A DNA stretch of 64,000 nucleotides from Halomonas sp. NO4. GTDB lineage: Bacteria; Pseudomonadota; Gammaproteobacteria; Pseudomonadales; Halomonadaceae. The notes under the pieces are model-generated. The model was not told the DNA's origin, searched no databases, and was given only the letters and a program-made list of their open reading frames with translations. This document shows, piece after piece, positions 1-8,864 of the stretch; position 1 is the stretch's first letter; the number at the start of each line of letters is the position of its first letter. The position numbers were made by a program, and so were the translations under genes. The stretch lies in the NCBI RefSeq assembly GCF_010994375.1, contig NZ_WHMA01000012.1, positions 29,326 to 93,325 on the forward strand, given 5' to 3'.

Positions 1-1
1 A

Positions 2-160
2 GGAAGCATCAGCGCCGAGCACGGCATCGGGCGCACCAAGCAAGCCGCCTACCTGGCGCGCCTCTCGCCGGTGGAGCGCGAGCTCGTCGAGGGCATCAAG
101 GCGCTATTCGACCCGCAGGACCTGATGAACCCGGGGCGCATCCTGCCCGCCCGGCACTGA
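2..160 (+). CDS. FAD-linked oxidase, C-terminal fragment (partial)
   Basis: Only the last 52 residues lie in the window; the 5' part is to the left. The fragment contains an EHGIG followed by K and then a DPxxLMNPGRIL ending, the signature of the C-terminal cap of the FAD-binding oxidase/transferase type 4 family (GlcD, D-lactate and D-2-hydroxyglutarate dehydrogenases). Such enzymes oxidise a 2-hydroxy acid with FAD. Which substrate is used cannot be told from this piece. It converges on the galactonate operon, so a sugar-acid or hydroxy-acid role would fit, but that is only context. Confidence 0.85.
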   Translation, partial: GSISAEHGIGRTKQAAYLARLSPVERELVEGIKALFDPQDLMNPGRILPARH

Positions 161-170
161 TCTCCGCTCC

Positions 171-199
171 CGCCGGCCCATCGACACGATGGGCCGGCG
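171..199. terminator. Perfect hairpin between convergent genes
   Basis: A perfect 13-bp stem (171-183 with 187-199) and a 3-base ACA loop sit between the stop of the FAD oxidase and the stop of the aldolase gene. There is no clear T-tract on either side, so it may be a bidirectional or weak terminator rather than a strong intrinsic one. Confidence 0.5.
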
Positions 200-201
200 G
201 C

Positions 202-972
202 TCATCCCTGGCGGAACCGCTCGGCAAGCCCGTGAAGGGCGTTCATCAGCAGCAGGGTGTCGACCCCCACGCCGACGAAGGTGCAGCCCGCCTCGAGGTA
301 GCCTCGCGCCTCACTCTCGTCGACCGTGACGATTCCCGTTGCCTTGCCGGCCGAACGGATGCGCCTGATGGCATCGCCGATGGCGCCGCGCACCTCGGGA
401 TGGCCGGCATCGCCCAGATGCCCCAGCGCCGCGGAGAGATCGGCCGGACCGATGAAGACGCCGTCTACCCCCTCGACGGCGGCGATCGCCTCGAGGTTGT
501 CGAGCCCGGCACGCGTCTCGACCTGCACCAGCAGGCACATGGCGTCATCGGCCCGGTCCAGGTAGTCGTCCACCCGGCCCCAGCGCGCCGCCCGCGCCAG
601 CACATGGCCGACCCCGCGCCGCCCGTGGGGCGGGTAGCGCATGGCGTCGACAAGAGCCTGCGCCTGCTCGGCGCTCTCCACCATGGGCACCAGCAGGGTC
701 TGCACACCGATGTCCAGGTACTGCTTGATCAGCACCGCCTCGCCCACCGGCGGGCGCACGATGGGCTGAGACGCATAGGGCGCCACGGCTTGCAACTGGG
801 CAAGCAGGCTCTTCAGGTCATTGGGCGAATGTTCGGCATCGAGAAGCAGCCAGTCGAAGCCCGCGGTGGCGGCCATCTCGGCGGTGTAGGGGTTGGCGAG
901 CCCCAGCCACAGCCCGGTCTGGGGCTCGCCGGCCTGCAGGCGGCGCTTGAAGGGGTTGTCGGGCAGGGTCAT
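202..972 (-). CDS. HpcH/HpaI family class II aldolase
   Basis: The 256-residue product matches the HpaI (4-hydroxy-2-oxoheptanedioate aldolase) pattern along its length. Visible landmarks are [10 protein letters not shown] near the start, DAEH with the catalytic-type His, a QVETR segment with the metal-ligand Glu, and [10 protein letters not shown] with the metal-ligand Asp. Members cleave 4-hydroxy-2-keto acids to pyruvate plus an aldehyde, using a divalent metal, and are promiscuous. It is the last gene of the galactonate operon, 36 bases after dgoK, so cleavage of an unphosphorylated 2-keto-3-deoxy sugar acid is as plausible as the aromatic-degradation role of HpaI. A GAAAGAAAAGAGAGG stretch precedes the ATG. 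Confidence 0.88.
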   Translation of the reverse strand: MTLPDNPFKRRLQAGEPQTGLWLGLANPYTAEMAATAGFDWLLLDAEHSPNDLKSLLAQLQAVAPYASQPIVRPPVGEAVLIKQYLDIGVQTLLVPMVESAEQAQALVDAMRYPPHGRRGVGHVLARAARWGRVDDYLDRADDAMCLLVQVETRAGLDNLEAIAAVEGVDGVFIGPADLSAALGHLGDAGHPEVRGAIGDAIRRIRSAGKATGIVTVDESEARGYLEAGCTFVGVGVDTLLLMNALHGLAERFRQG

Positions 973-1008
973 GGCACCTCTCTTTTCTTTCTTTGCGTTC
1001 GCAGGGAG

Positions 1009-1932
1009 TCAGGCAGAGGCAGCGCGGCGCCGGGCATGCAGGCGGGCAATGCCGGCGAGGCTGGCCACATCGCTGTCGAGGGTGGTCACGACGAGATCGC
1101 GGCGGCCGCCCAGTGCCTGCCGATAGCGGGCTGCCAACGCCGGGGAGCCGATCAGGGTGACACCGTTGGCGGGGGCGAGAAGATGGTCCATGGCCGCGAT
1201 CTCGCTGCCGATCAGCACGCCAGAGAGAAAGCTCCCCACTTGGCCCGCCGCCAGGCCATCGTGAAGATAGCGGCTGCGCGCCTCGAACAGCGCATGCAAC
1301 ACGCCCGCCGGATGGCGGGCGGCAGCCAGGCCGCGCTCGAACCCCTCCGCATCGAAGGCGTCCTCAGGGGGCACCGGCTCGCCAAGCAGGGTATGAAAGC
1401 GCACCGCATGGTAGAGCTCCCCGGTGACCAGGGTGGTGAAGTCGACGAGACGGCCGCCCTCGGCACGGATCCACTTGCTGTGGGTGCCCGGCAGGCAGAA
1501 CAGACCGCTGTCGCGCCCCGTGAGCGCCAGCCCCCCGAAGGCCTGCACCTCCTCGCCGCGCATCACGTCGACATGTTCGGCCGTCACCACCTTGCCGCCC
1601 GGCACCAGCCAGGCGTTGGCAAGGCCCGGTGCAGCGGTCAGGTGGGCCGCCAGGGTCTCGGGCGACAGCGGCAGCTCAAGCTGCGCCGCTTCCGCCCAGC
1701 CGCTGCGGGCACCGACCATCCCGGCGAGATAGATCGGCAGCGCCCCTTCCCCACCGGCATCGTGCAACCAGTCACTCAGTTGCTCACGGCAGTAGTGGGG
1801 GAACGCGGCCGCCTCGAGTGCCCGGAGCCCTGCGGCGGAGCGCCGCTCGGCCAGCACCCGGGCCTCGGCATCCGCCAGGAAAGCGCGAAAGTTGCTCGTG
1901 CCCCAGTCGACGGCGATGAAGGCCGGGGTCAT
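1009..1932 (-). CDS. dgoK: 2-dehydro-3-deoxygalactonokinase
   Basis: DgoK phosphorylates 2-keto-3-deoxy-D-galactonate at O6 with ATP, the second step of the De Ley-Doudoroff pathway. The 307-residue product starts with the family N terminus (FIAVDWGTSNFRAF, the phosphate-1-like loop of the hexokinase/actin fold) and has the expected family length. A longer reading frame extends upstream, but the ATG at 1932 overlaps the dgoA stop in an ATGA arrangement, which both fixes the start and implies translational coupling. LPGTHSKWI in the middle is a typical DgoK segment. It is encoded between dgoA and the HpaI-type aldolase. Confidence 0.93.
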   Translation of the reverse strand: MTPAFIAVDWGTSNFRAFLADAEARVLAERRSAAGLRALEAAAFPHYCREQLSDWLHDAGGEGALPIYLAGMVGARSGWAEAAQLELPLSPETLAAHLTAAPGLANAWLVPGGKVVTAEHVDVMRGEEVQAFGGLALTGRDSGLFCLPGTHSKWIRAEGGRLVDFTTLVTGELYHAVRFHTLLGEPVPPEDAFDAEGFERGLAAARHPAGVLHALFEARSRYLHDGLAAGQVGSFLSGVLIGSEIAAMDHLLAPANGVTLIGSPALAARYRQALGGRRDLVVTTLDSDVASLAGIARLHARRRAASA

Positions 1933-2582
1933 ATCAGCTCCATCGACTGCAACCGCCGCCACTCGGCGACCAGGGCCAGAGCGCGCGCCTCGATCTCGGG
2001 CAGCGAGCGCCCCGGCGCATAGAGGCTGCTGCCCAGGCCGACGCCGGCAATGCCGGCGGCATGCCAGGCCGCCAGGTCGTCGATGTCGATGCCACCCACC
2101 GCCAGCACCGGCAGTTCCGGCGGCAGCACGGCGCGCATGTCGCGAAAGTAGTCGACGCCCAAGCGACCGGCCGGGAAGAGCTTGAGGGCGGTGGCGCCGG
2201 CACGCGCGGCGGCGAGCGCCTCGGTGGGTGTCATGCAACCGATCAGCGCCACCAGCCCGGCGCCGCGCGCCTCGCGGATCACCGCCGGGTCGCTGTTGGG
2301 CGTCACCAGCAGCGGCGTTTCGAGGCCGGCCAGGCGACGCACCTCCTCGGAGGTCAGCACGGTGCCCGCGCCGACCAGCACCTCGGGCGGACAGTGCGCC
2401 TTGAGGCGGGCGATGCTCTCCCAGGGCTCGGGGGAATTGAGCGGCACCTCGATCAGGCGAATGCCGCACTCCATCAGGGTCTCGGCCACCCCGATCACCT
2501 CATCGGGCTGCACACCGCGCAGAATGGCCACCAGCGGACAGGCCTCCATGGCCTGCTCGAATGCCTGCATGTTCACACTCAT
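1929..2582 (-). CDS. dgoA: 2-dehydro-3-deoxy-6-phosphogalactonate aldolase
   Basis: This class I aldolase splits KDPGal into pyruvate and glyceraldehyde 3-phosphate. The 217 residues show the KDPG/KDPGal aldolase pattern: LVAILRGV at the start, IRLIEVPLNSP (EVPLNSP is typical of the galactonate branch), VGAGTVLT, the Schiff-base Lys in ALKLFPA and the phosphate-binding AVGGI and GLGSSLY segments. The start chosen at 2582 has a strong GGAGG eight bases upstream; an upstream in-frame ATG (2639) would run into the end of dgoD and was rejected. It sits between dgoD (20-base gap) and dgoK (4-base overlap). Confidence 0.94.
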   Translation of the reverse strand: MSVNMQAFEQAMEACPLVAILRGVQPDEVIGVAETLMECGIRLIEVPLNSPEPWESIARLKAHCPPEVLVGAGTVLTSEEVRRLAGLETPLLVTPNSDPAVIREARGAGLVALIGCMTPTEALAAARAGATALKLFPAGRLGVDYFRDMRAVLPPELPVLAVGGIDIDDLAAWHAAGIAGVGLGSSLYAPGRSLPEIEARALALVAEWRRLQSMELI

Positions 2583-2602
2583 CGCGCCTCCTCCCGGTTG
2601 AC

Positions 2603-3751
2603 TCACCATTCGGCGACGGAGCCGTCGGTGTGCTGCCACAGCGGGTTGCGCCAGCGATGCCCCACCGCGGCGCGCTCCTCGACGAAGGCCTCGTTGATCT
2701 CCACGCCCAGGCCCGGCCCTTCGGGAATGCGGCAGAAGCCTTCCTCGATGGCCAGAGCGCTCTTGTCCACCAGATAGTCGAGCACGTCGTTGTCCCGATT
2801 GTAGTGGATGCCCATGCTCTGCTCCTGGATGAAGGCGTTGTGACAGACGGCATCCAGCTGCAGCGAGGCGGCCAGGGCCAAGGGGCCGAGTGGACAGTGC
2901 GGCGCCAGGGCCACGTCATGGCAGGAGGCCAGGCCAGCAATGCGCAGTGCCTCGCTGATGCCGCCGCAGTGGGAGAGGTCGGGCTGGACGATGTCGACCA
3001 TGCCGTCGGCAAGCAGGTCGCGGAATTCGAAGCGGGTGAACAGCCGCTCGCCGGTGGCGATGGGATAGCCCAGACCGCCGGCAATGTGCTTGAGCGCCGG
3101 CAGGTGCTCGGGCAGCACGGGCTCCTCCACGAACATCGGATGGAACGGCTCCAGCTCGCGCAGCAGCGCCTTGGCCATGGGCCGGTGCACCCGGCCGTGA
3201 AAGTCGACGGCGATGCCCACTTCCGGCCCCACGGCCTGGCGCGCCTCGGCCAGGCGGGCCACGGCTTCGTCGATGCGCGCATGGGAGTCGACGATGGCCA
3301 TCTCCGCCGTCCCGTTCATCTTGAAGGCGGTAAAGCCCTGCTCGATCAGCTCGTGGGCACCCAGCCCCACGTCCGCCGGCCGATCACCGCCGGTCCAGGC
3401 GTACATGCGCATGCGCTCGCGACAGGCGCCGCCCAGCAGCTGATGCACCGGCACACCCAGGTCGCGCCCCTTCAGATCCCACAGTGCCTGATCGATACCG
3501 GCAATGGCGCTCATCAGGATCGGCCCGCCACGGTAGAACCCGCCGCGATAGAGGCGGTTCCAGTGGTGCTCGATGCGGTGCGGGTCTTCGCCAATTAGCA
3601 GGTCGGCAAGCTCGTGAACCGCGGCCTCCACGGTAGCCGCGCGCCCCTCGATCACCGGCTCGCCCCAGCCGTAGGCGCCCTCGTCGGTCTCGATCTTGAG
3701 GAACAGCCAGCGCGGGGGAACCTGCCAGGTCCTGAGTCGCGTGATCTTCAT
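2603..3751 (-). CDS. dgoD: D-galactonate dehydratase (enolase superfamily)
   Basis: DgoD removes water from D-galactonate to give 2-keto-3-deoxygalactonate, the entry step of the pathway encoded by the next genes. The 382-residue protein has the mandelate-racemase/enolase-superfamily layout: N-terminal capping domain from MKITRLRTWQVPPRW, then the barrel with metal ligands in AVDFHG, FVEEP and ATGERL, and an APHCPLGP segment with the catalytic His. AYGWGEPVIEGRA and RGGFYRGGPI are characteristic of galactonate dehydratase rather than of other acid-sugar dehydratases. A GGAGG precedes the ATG. It is followed closely by dgoA and dgoK. Confidence 0.94.
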   Translation of the reverse strand: MKITRLRTWQVPPRWLFLKIETDEGAYGWGEPVIEGRAATVEAAVHELADLLIGEDPHRIEHHWNRLYRGGFYRGGPILMSAIAGIDQALWDLKGRDLGVPVHQLLGGACRERMRMYAWTGGDRPADVGLGAHELIEQGFTAFKMNGTAEMAIVDSHARIDEAVARLAEARQAVGPEVGIAVDFHGRVHRPMAKALLRELEPFHPMFVEEPVLPEHLPALKHIAGGLGYPIATGERLFTRFEFRDLLADGMVDIVQPDLSHCGGISEALRIAGLASCHDVALAPHCPLGPLALAASLQLDAVCHNAFIQEQSMGIHYNRDNDVLDYLVDKSALAIEEGFCRIPEGPGLGVEINEAFVEERAAVGHRWRNPLWQHTDGSVAEW

Positions 3752-3785
3752 GGGTACCTCCTGCCGGTCAATCGATCGCTGTTAA

Positions 3786-3800
3786 AGTGTATGACAACAT
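3786..3800. promoter_or_regulatory. Candidate GntR-type operator upstream of dgoD
   Basis: The 64 bases between dgoD and the upstream dehydrogenase gene contain, on the minus strand at 3797-3788, a TTGTCATACA element that fits the TNGTNNNACNA half-palindrome of FadR/GntR-type operators except at its last base, followed by a second TGACA copy (3801-side). E. coli dgo is controlled by a GntR repressor, DgoR, so this is a reasonable operator candidate. No GntR gene is present in the window. Confidence 0.3.
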
Positions 3801-3815
3801 GACAGGTATCACACT

Positions 3816-4703
3816 TCAGTCGCTCTCGTCTCGCCCCTTTGCCAGTTCGTCGATCAGCTCGGGCACCGTGAGGCCTGACGACTCGAAGGCCGCATAGCGT
3901 GCCTGCACCGCTCCGGCCACCTCGCCCGGCGCCCCCAGCTCTTCCGCCGTCGCGTGGTAGTAGCCGAGGTCCTTGCTGGCGTTGGCCACGCTGAAGCGAA
4001 AGGCGGAAGGGTCACCGTGCTCGATGAAGGGCCGCAGGCGCTCGAGGATCACCCCGGCACCGGCCCCCTGGCCGAGCACCTCGAGCAGGGCGGCATCCGC
4101 GATGCCGGCACGTCGAGACGCGGCCGTGGCCTCGGCAAGCACCGCCGAGAACCCCAGCGAGACGAAATTGTGCACCAGCTTCAGGGTGTGCCCGGCCCCG
4201 GTGTCACCGGCTCGGGTGATGGTCTCGGCAAAGCACGCCAGCAGCGGCTGCCACTCCTCGAACAGCGTCGGCGATGCGCCCACGATCAGGTTGAGGCGCC
4301 CCTCGGCGGCCTCCTTGGGGGTGCGGGTCATGGCTGCATCCATGAAGCGCCCGCCCGCCGCCACCACCCGTTCGGCGACCCGCGCCGTGGAACTCGGCAA
4401 CGCCGTGGAGCAGTCGATGACCACAGTGCCCGGTGCCAGCCCTTCGAGCACGCCGTCTGGCGCGAAGAGCACGGCTTCAACCTGGGGCGAGCCCGTCACG
4501 CACAAGAGCACCACCTCAGCGGACTCGGCCACCGCTCGTGCCGTGGTGTGTCTCTCAGCCCCCGCCGCGAGCAGATCCTCCACCGGCTGGTTGCCGGGGT
4601 GATCGAGAAAGTGCAGCCGATGGCCGGTTTTCAGGAGATTGCTGGCAATACCGTGGCCCATCAGGCCCACGCCGATCATGCCGACTTGCCGTGACTCGCT
4701 CAT
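3816..4703 (-). CDS. NAD(P)-dependent 3-hydroxyisobutyrate dehydrogenase family protein
   Basis: The 295-residue protein is a beta-hydroxyacid dehydrogenase of the GarR/MmsB/GlxR group. It has an N-terminal Rossmann motif (MIGVGLMGHGIASNL), the substrate-binding segment DAAMTRTPKEA, and the catalytic Lys in HTLKLVHNFVSLG. Family members reduce semialdehydes or oxidise 3-hydroxy acids; the substrate here is not evident. A longer frame extends upstream, but only the start at 4703 leaves the Rossmann motif at the N terminus, and a GGGAGCG precedes it. It lies 64 bases upstream of dgoD on the same strand, so it may be co-transcribed and act on a sugar-acid-derived aldehyde. Confidence 0.88.
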   Translation of the reverse strand: MSESRQVGMIGVGLMGHGIASNLLKTGHRLHFLDHPGNQPVEDLLAAGAERHTTARAVAESAEVVLLCVTGSPQVEAVLFAPDGVLEGLAPGTVVIDCSTALPSSTARVAERVVAAGGRFMDAAMTRTPKEAAEGRLNLIVGASPTLFEEWQPLLACFAETITRAGDTGAGHTLKLVHNFVSLGFSAVLAEATAASRRAGIADAALLEVLGQGAGAGVILERLRPFIEHGDPSAFRFSVANASKDLGYYHATAEELGAPGEVAGAVQARYAAFESSGLTVPELIDELAKGRDESD

Positions 4704-4775
4704 GTTTCGCTCCCGCAGTGGAAATGTACGCACAAAGCCCGCACCATCCTCGAATGGCAGACACCCGGAGGCAAG

Positions 4776-5189
4776 ATGTCGCTGAACACCCCCGCCCTGG
4801 CCATTGCCCGCACGCGGCTGGTCGCCGTCTACGGCACCCTGAAACACGGCCTGCGCAATCACCACTGGCTGGCCGGGGCGGAGCCCCTCGGCAAAGATCA
4901 CCTGACCGCCATCACCCTCTATGACCTGGGCCCCTGCCCCGGCGCCAAGCGCGAACCCTCTTCAGGCATCGATGTGGAGGTGTATCGCGTCAACCTGCGC
5001 CAGATGGCCGCTCTTGACCGTCTGGAGGGCTACCACCCGCCGGCCCCGGCCCAGGGCGACTATGACCGGATCGTGCTCACCACGCGCTACGGCCCTGCCT
5101 GGGTCTACCTCTACAACCATACCGTGGCCGACTGCCCGGTGATTCGCCAGGGCGGTTGGCCCGCGCACCGCCAACAAGCGGTTGAGTGA
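4776..5189 (+). CDS. Gamma-glutamylcyclotransferase-like (AIG2/YtfP) protein
   Basis: A 137-residue single-domain protein with the fold-defining AVYGTLKHGLRN motif near the N terminus and a LDRLEGYHP segment carrying the conserved acidic residue that acts as general base in gamma-glutamylcyclotransferases. Bacterial members (YtfP type) are mostly of unknown substrate. A GGAGG lies 6 bases before the ATG. It is divergent from the dehydrogenase gene with a 72-base gap, so the two probably share a small promoter region; no operon partner is seen downstream. Confidence 0.85.
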   Translation: MSLNTPALAIARTRLVAVYGTLKHGLRNHHWLAGAEPLGKDHLTAITLYDLGPCPGAKREPSSGIDVEVYRVNLRQMAALDRLEGYHPPAPAQGDYDRIVLTTRYGPAWVYLYNHTVADCPVIRQGGWPAHRQQAVE

Positions 5190-5312
5190 GCCGTGATGGC
5201 CGCCCCACGGATGGCGACCCCGGCAGCTGCCTGCCAGGTCGAGGAAGTCAGGAGATGGAGGCAGTCAGGGGGAAGGAAGAATGCAGGAAGCTGGCCGCGA
5301 TCGCGGCACACG

Positions 5313-5344
5313 AAAAAGCCGCCTGGCGGAGTACGCCAAGCGGC
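5313..5344 (-). terminator. Rho-independent terminator of tRNA-Ala
   Basis: Read on the minus strand, a GC-rich hairpin (GCCGC paired with GCGGC and an inner TGGCG/CGCCA helix, loop GAGTA) is followed directly by TTTTT (A-run at 5313-5317 on the plus strand). It starts about 19 bases after the CCA end of the tRNA, as expected for a single-gene tRNA unit. Confidence 0.85.
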
Positions 5345-5362
5345 TGATTCGACATGTCTTGT

Positions 5363-5438
5363 TGGTGGAGCCTAGCGGGATCGAACCGCTGACCTCAACA
5401 CTGCCAGTGTTGCGCTCTCCCAGCTGAGCTAAGGCCCC
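5363..5438 (-). tRNA. tRNA-Ala (GGC)
   Basis: A 76-base cloverleaf on the minus strand beginning GGGGCCTTAGCTCAGC and ending with encoded CCA. The acceptor stem is fully paired with one G-T wobble, the anticodon stem CAACA/TGTTG encloses a CTGGCAG loop with anticodon GGC, and the T-arm has GGTTCGATCC. It reads GCC/GCT alanine codons. Confidence 0.96.
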
Positions 5439-5469
5439 ACGCTATCTCGCCTCGGCGAGAACGAGACGC

Positions 5470-5497
5470 ATACTACCACCTCGGTTTTCGGCGTCAA
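5470..5497 (-). promoter_or_regulatory. Sigma-70-like promoter for tRNA-Ala
   Basis: On the minus strand TTGACG (5497-5492) and TAGTAT (5475-5470) are separated by 16 bases. The predicted start is about 25 bases upstream of the tRNA 5' end. Confidence 0.6.
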
Positions 5498-5670
5498 GCG
5501 CACGGGCGATTTTTCTTGCGGCTCGTGCGCATTTCTTGATGCCCCACGGATTGCGAAGCCTGACTAATTTTCCTTGGTTGCCGACTGTGGCAAGCTTGGC
5601 AACCGGTAGCGCGATGCCCTACCCCAGGCCGCCGAGGCTTCCACCCCGTCAACGCCGAGGAGCGTCAGCA

Positions 5671-6318
5671 TTGATCAAGGTTCTTATCGTCGACGATCAC
5701 CATCTGGTGCGCACCAGCCTTGCGCGCCTACTGGACGGTGAGGATGACCTGCAGGTAATCGGCGAGGCCGCGAGCGGCGAGGAGGCCATCACCCTGAGTC
5801 GAAGCCTAAGGCCGGACGTGGTGCTGATGGACCTGCGCATGCCGGGAATCGGCGGGCTGGAAGCCACGCGCAAGATCGTACGCGGCGACCCGGATGTACG
5901 AGTACTCGCCCTGACCGGTTTCATGGAGGACAGCTTCGCCCAGCGCCTGCTGGAAGCCGGCGCCGGCGGCTTCATCAGCAAGGAGACCCAGGTCTCCGAC
6001 ATGGTCGACGCCGTGCGCAGCGTCTTCGCCGGTCGCCGCTACATCAGCGCCGACATCGCGCAGCGCCTGGTGCTGGCGCGTTTCGATCCCGACGAGAACC
6101 CCTTCGACCAGCTCTCCCATCGCGAACTGCAGGTGGCGATGATGATCGTCAACTGCCAACGAGTGGCCGAGATTTCCGACCGTCTCTTCCTGAGCCCCAA
6201 GACGGTCAACACCTACCGCTACCGAATCTTCGAGAAGCTCGGCGTGGAAACGGACGTGGAACTGACCCACCTCGGGCTGCGCTACGGCCTGGTGGCCGGC
6301 TTCGACAGCCCCCCCTGA
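5671..6318 (+). CDS. gacA: GacA/UvrY response regulator
   Basis: This is the output regulator of the BarA/GacS-GacA two-component system, which in gammaproteobacteria activates the small RNAs that titrate CsrA/RsmA. The 215 residues comprise a receiver domain (acidic pocket VDDHH, phospho-acceptor Asp in VVLMDLRMPG) and a C-terminal LuxR-type helix-turn-helix (LSHRELQ ... LSPKTVNTYRYRIFEKLG). The start is the TTG at 5671, with GAGGAG eight bases upstream, which gives the family length; upstream ATGs (5536) add a non-homologous tail. It leads the conserved gacA-uvrC-pgsA-tRNA order also seen in E. coli (uvrY-uvrC-pgsA-glyW-cysT-leuZ). Confidence 0.95.
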   Translation: MIKVLIVDDHHLVRTSLARLLDGEDDLQVIGEAASGEEAITLSRSLRPDVVLMDLRMPGIGGLEATRKIVRGDPDVRVLALTGFMEDSFAQRLLEAGAGGFISKETQVSDMVDAVRSVFAGRRYISADIAQRLVLARFDPDENPFDQLSHRELQVAMMIVNCQRVAEISDRLFLSPKTVNTYRYRIFEKLGVETDVELTHLGLRYGLVAGFDSPP

Positions 6319-6372
6319 GGCCGCGCATCTGTTACGCTAGTGGCTTCTCCACCACGCGTTACCACTTGCACG

Positions 6373-8187
6373 ATGCCTTTCGATTCGCGGCACTTCCTTG
6401 CCAATGTTACCCAGGCACCGGGCGTCTACCGCATGCTCGACGCCCAGGGCGAGACGCTCTATGTCGGCAAGGCCAAGCGCCTCAAGGCCCGCCTGGCCAG
6501 CTACTTCCGTGGCGCACTCAATACCAAGACCCAGGCCATGGTAGCGCGCATCGCCGATATCCAAGTCACCGTCACGCGCAGCGAGATCGAGGCGCTGCTG
6601 CTCGAGCAGACCCTGATCAAGGAGCTGCGCCCGCCCTACAACATCCTGCTGCGCGACGACAAGTCCTACCCCTTCGTCTTCGTCAGCGACCGCCACCCCT
6701 ACCCGGCCCTGGAGTACAAGCGGGCGCGCACCCGCCGCGACGACGGCCGCTACCTGGGCCCCTATCCCAGCAGCGGTGCGGTACGCGAGAGCCTGTCGCT
6801 GATGCAGAAGATTTTTCGCATCCGCAACTGCGAGGACAGTGTCTTCGCCAACCGCACGCGCCCCTGCCTGCAGTACCAGATCGATCGCTGCAGCGCGCCC
6901 TGCGTGGGTTATATCAGCGAGGCCGACTACCGACGCGACCTGGAACACGCCGTCATGTGCCTGGAGGGCAAGAGCGAAGCGGTCACCCAGGAACTCACCG
7001 ACGCGATGGAGCGCGCCAGTTGCGAGCTGGCCTTCGAGGAGGCCGCACGCCTGCGCGACCAGATCCAGCAACTGCGCCAGCTGCAGCAACGCCAGTTCGT
7101 CGACACCGAAGGCGGTGATGCTGATGTCTTTGCCCTCGCCAGTCGCCCCGGCACCCAGTGCATCTCTGTGCTGGCCGTGCGACAGGGGCGTCTTCTCGGC
7201 GCTCGCCACCATACCCCCGGCAACGGCCTCGACCTGGATGCCGAGGCTCTGCTCGGCGACTTTGTCAGTCAGTATTATCTGGGCCAGGAGCGTGAGATTC
7301 CCCGCGAGGTGATCACCAGCCATCCCCTGCCCGACCCGGAGATCCTCGAGAGCGCGCTGAGCAGCCAGGCGGGGCGCCGCGTGCGTGTCACCCACAGCGT
7401 GCGCGGCCACCGCAGCCAGTGGCTGGAGCTTGCCCGCACCAACGCCGAGCAGCAGCTCGCCGGCCAGCTCGCCAATCAGGGCGAGCTGAACCGGCGTTTT
7501 GCGGCCCTGCGTGATGCCCTCGAGTTGAGCGAGACGCCCGAACGGCTGGAGTGCTTCGACATCAGCCATAGCCAGGGCGAGGCCACCGTGGCCTCCTGCG
7601 TGGTCTTCGACCAGAACGGGCCACGCAAGTCGGACTACCGCCGCTTCAATATCGAAGGCGTGGCCGCCGGCGACGACTACGCCGCCATGCACCAGGCCCT
7701 GGAGCGCCGCTTCCGCCGCCTGGCCGACGGCGAGGGTACCATCCCCGACATCCTGCTGGTCGACGGTGGCAAGGGGCAGCTCAACCAGGCACGCGATGTG
7801 CTCACCGAACTGGGCCTGGGGCAGATCCACCTGCTCGGCGTGGCCAAGGGCACCACCCGCAAGGCAGGCCTGGAAACCCTCTTTCTAGAGACCGTCGAAC
7901 ATACCCTGGACCTCGATGCCACCTCGCCGGCCCTGCACCTCATCCAGCACGTGCGCGACGAGGCGCACCGCTTCGCCATCACCGGCCACCGCACGCGGCG
8001 CGACAAGGCGCGGCGCAGCTCCACCCTGGAGGGCATCGCCGGGGTGGGCCCCAAACGCCGGCGCGAACTGCTGCGCTTCTTCGGCGGGCTGCAGGGGGTC
8101 AAGCAGGCCAGTCGCGAAGAGCTTTCCCGCGTGCCGGGCATCAGCACCGCGCTCGCCGAGACCATTCATCGCGCCCTGCATGGATGA
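6373..8187 (+). CDS. uvrC: Excinuclease ABC subunit C
   Basis: UvrC makes both incisions around bulky DNA lesions in nucleotide excision repair. The 604 residues show the expected order: GIY-YIG nuclease (PGVYRMLD ... [13 protein letters not shown], residues about 10-95), a UVR motif that contacts UvrB (around 205-240), the RNase H-like endonuclease region ([11 protein letters not shown] and [10 protein letters not shown]), and a C-terminal tandem helix-hairpin-helix ([13 protein letters not shown] ... [10 protein letters not shown]). The ATG at 6373 is preferred over the GTG at 6340 because it leaves the usual short N terminus. The ribosome-binding site is weak, 54 bases after gacA. Confidence 0.97.
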   Translation: MPFDSRHFLANVTQAPGVYRMLDAQGETLYVGKAKRLKARLASYFRGALNTKTQAMVARIADIQVTVTRSEIEALLLEQTLIKELRPPYNILLRDDKSYPFVFVSDRHPYPALEYKRARTRRDDGRYLGPYPSSGAVRESLSLMQKIFRIRNCEDSVFANRTRPCLQYQIDRCSAPCVGYISEADYRRDLEHAVMCLEGKSEAVTQELTDAMERASCELAFEEAARLRDQIQQLRQLQQRQFVDTEGGDADVFALASRPGTQCISVLAVRQGRLLGARHHTPGNGLDLDAEALLGDFVSQYYLGQEREIPREVITSHPLPDPEILESALSSQAGRRVRVTHSVRGHRSQWLELARTNAEQQLAGQLANQGELNRRFAALRDALELSETPERLECFDISHSQGEATVASCVVFDQNGPRKSDYRRFNIEGVAAGDDYAAMHQALERRFRRLADGEGTIPDILLVDGGKGQLNQARDVLTELGLGQIHLLGVAKGTTRKAGLETLFLETVEHTLDLDATSPALHLIQHVRDEAHRFAITGHRTRRDKARRSSTLEGIAGVGPKRRRELLRFFGGLQGVKQASREELSRVPGISTALAETIHRALHG

Positions 8188-8255
8188 AGCGAGTGGCGGC
8201 CGCTAGAATGGCAGGCCCCGATGGACAACCCACATCGCCAAGGACATCGCTTGCA

Positions 8256-8804
8256 ATGAACATCCCCAACCTCCTGACGCTCGGCCGCATCGTCTTCATT
8301 CCCCTGTTGGTGGTGTTCTTCTACCTGCCGTTTTCCTGGAGCATGCCGGTCGCCGCGGCCCTCTTCGCCCTCGCCTCGGTGACCGACTGGCTCGATGGCT
8401 ATCTGGCACGACGCTGGGACCAGTCCACCCCCTTCGGCGCCTTCCTCGACCCGGTGGCCGACAAAGTGATGGTGGCGGTTGCCCTGGCGCTGCTCGTCGA
8501 GCGTTTCGATTCTGCCTGGCTGACCCTACCGGCGCTGGTGATCATCGGCCGCGAGATCGTAATCTCGGCGTTGCGCGAGTGGATGGCGGAGATGGGCAAG
8601 CGCAGCAGCGTCGCCGTCTCCTGGCTGGGCAAGGTCAAGACCACCCTGCAGATGGTCGCCCTGCTGCTGCTGATCGCCTTCGCGCCCGGCACCCCCCTGG
8701 CACTGCTCGGCTTGCTGACGCTGCACGCCGCCGCCCTTCTCACCCTGTGGTCCATGGTGCTCTACCTGCGCGCCGCCTGGCCGCACCTGAGTCGCTCCAT
8801 GTAG
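8256..8804 (+). CDS. pgsA: CDP-diacylglycerol--glycerol-3-phosphate 3-phosphatidyltransferase
   Basis: PgsA makes phosphatidylglycerolphosphate in the inner membrane, the committed step to phosphatidylglycerol and cardiolipin. The 182-residue protein begins [12 protein letters not shown] and contains the complete CDP-alcohol phosphotransferase motif (DWLDGYLAR, then G and DPVADK), with several hydrophobic helices on both sides. The internal ATG at 8256 is taken as start because it matches the family N terminus; the longer frame overlaps uvrC. It sits between uvrC and the tRNA cluster, as in E. coli. Confidence 0.96.
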   Translation: MNIPNLLTLGRIVFIPLLVVFFYLPFSWSMPVAAALFALASVTDWLDGYLARRWDQSTPFGAFLDPVADKVMVAVALALLVERFDSAWLTLPALVIIGREIVISALREWMAEMGKRSSVAVSWLGKVKTTLQMVALLLLIAFAPGTPLALLGLLTLHAAALLTLWSMVLYLRAAWPHLSRSM

Positions 8805-8821
8805 TAAACGCCGTCAAGCCA

Positions 8822-8849
8822 TTGACAGTGCCGGCCTTGTCCGTATAAT
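8822..8849 (+). promoter_or_regulatory. Consensus sigma-70 promoter of the tRNA Gly-Cys-Leu unit
   Basis: Perfect TTGACA (8822-8827) and TATAAT (8844-8849) hexamers with a 16-base spacer lie just upstream of tRNA-Gly. The GC-rich stretch after the -10 (CGCTCTCG) resembles a stringent-response discriminator, as usual for stable-RNA promoters. Confidence 0.88.
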
Positions 8850-8864
8850 TCGCTCTCGAGTCGA

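Noticed and set aside
232..2022. A 596-codon open frame on the plus strand opposite the aldolase and dgoK genes
   Set aside because: It is antisense to two well-supported genes and its product is rich in Arg, Gly, His and Ala, with no recognised motif. High GC makes such shadows common.
5576..5604. GGTTGCC/GGCAACC inverted repeat before gacA as a regulatory site
   Set aside because: The 15-base loop and single 7-bp arm are not distinctive enough to call.
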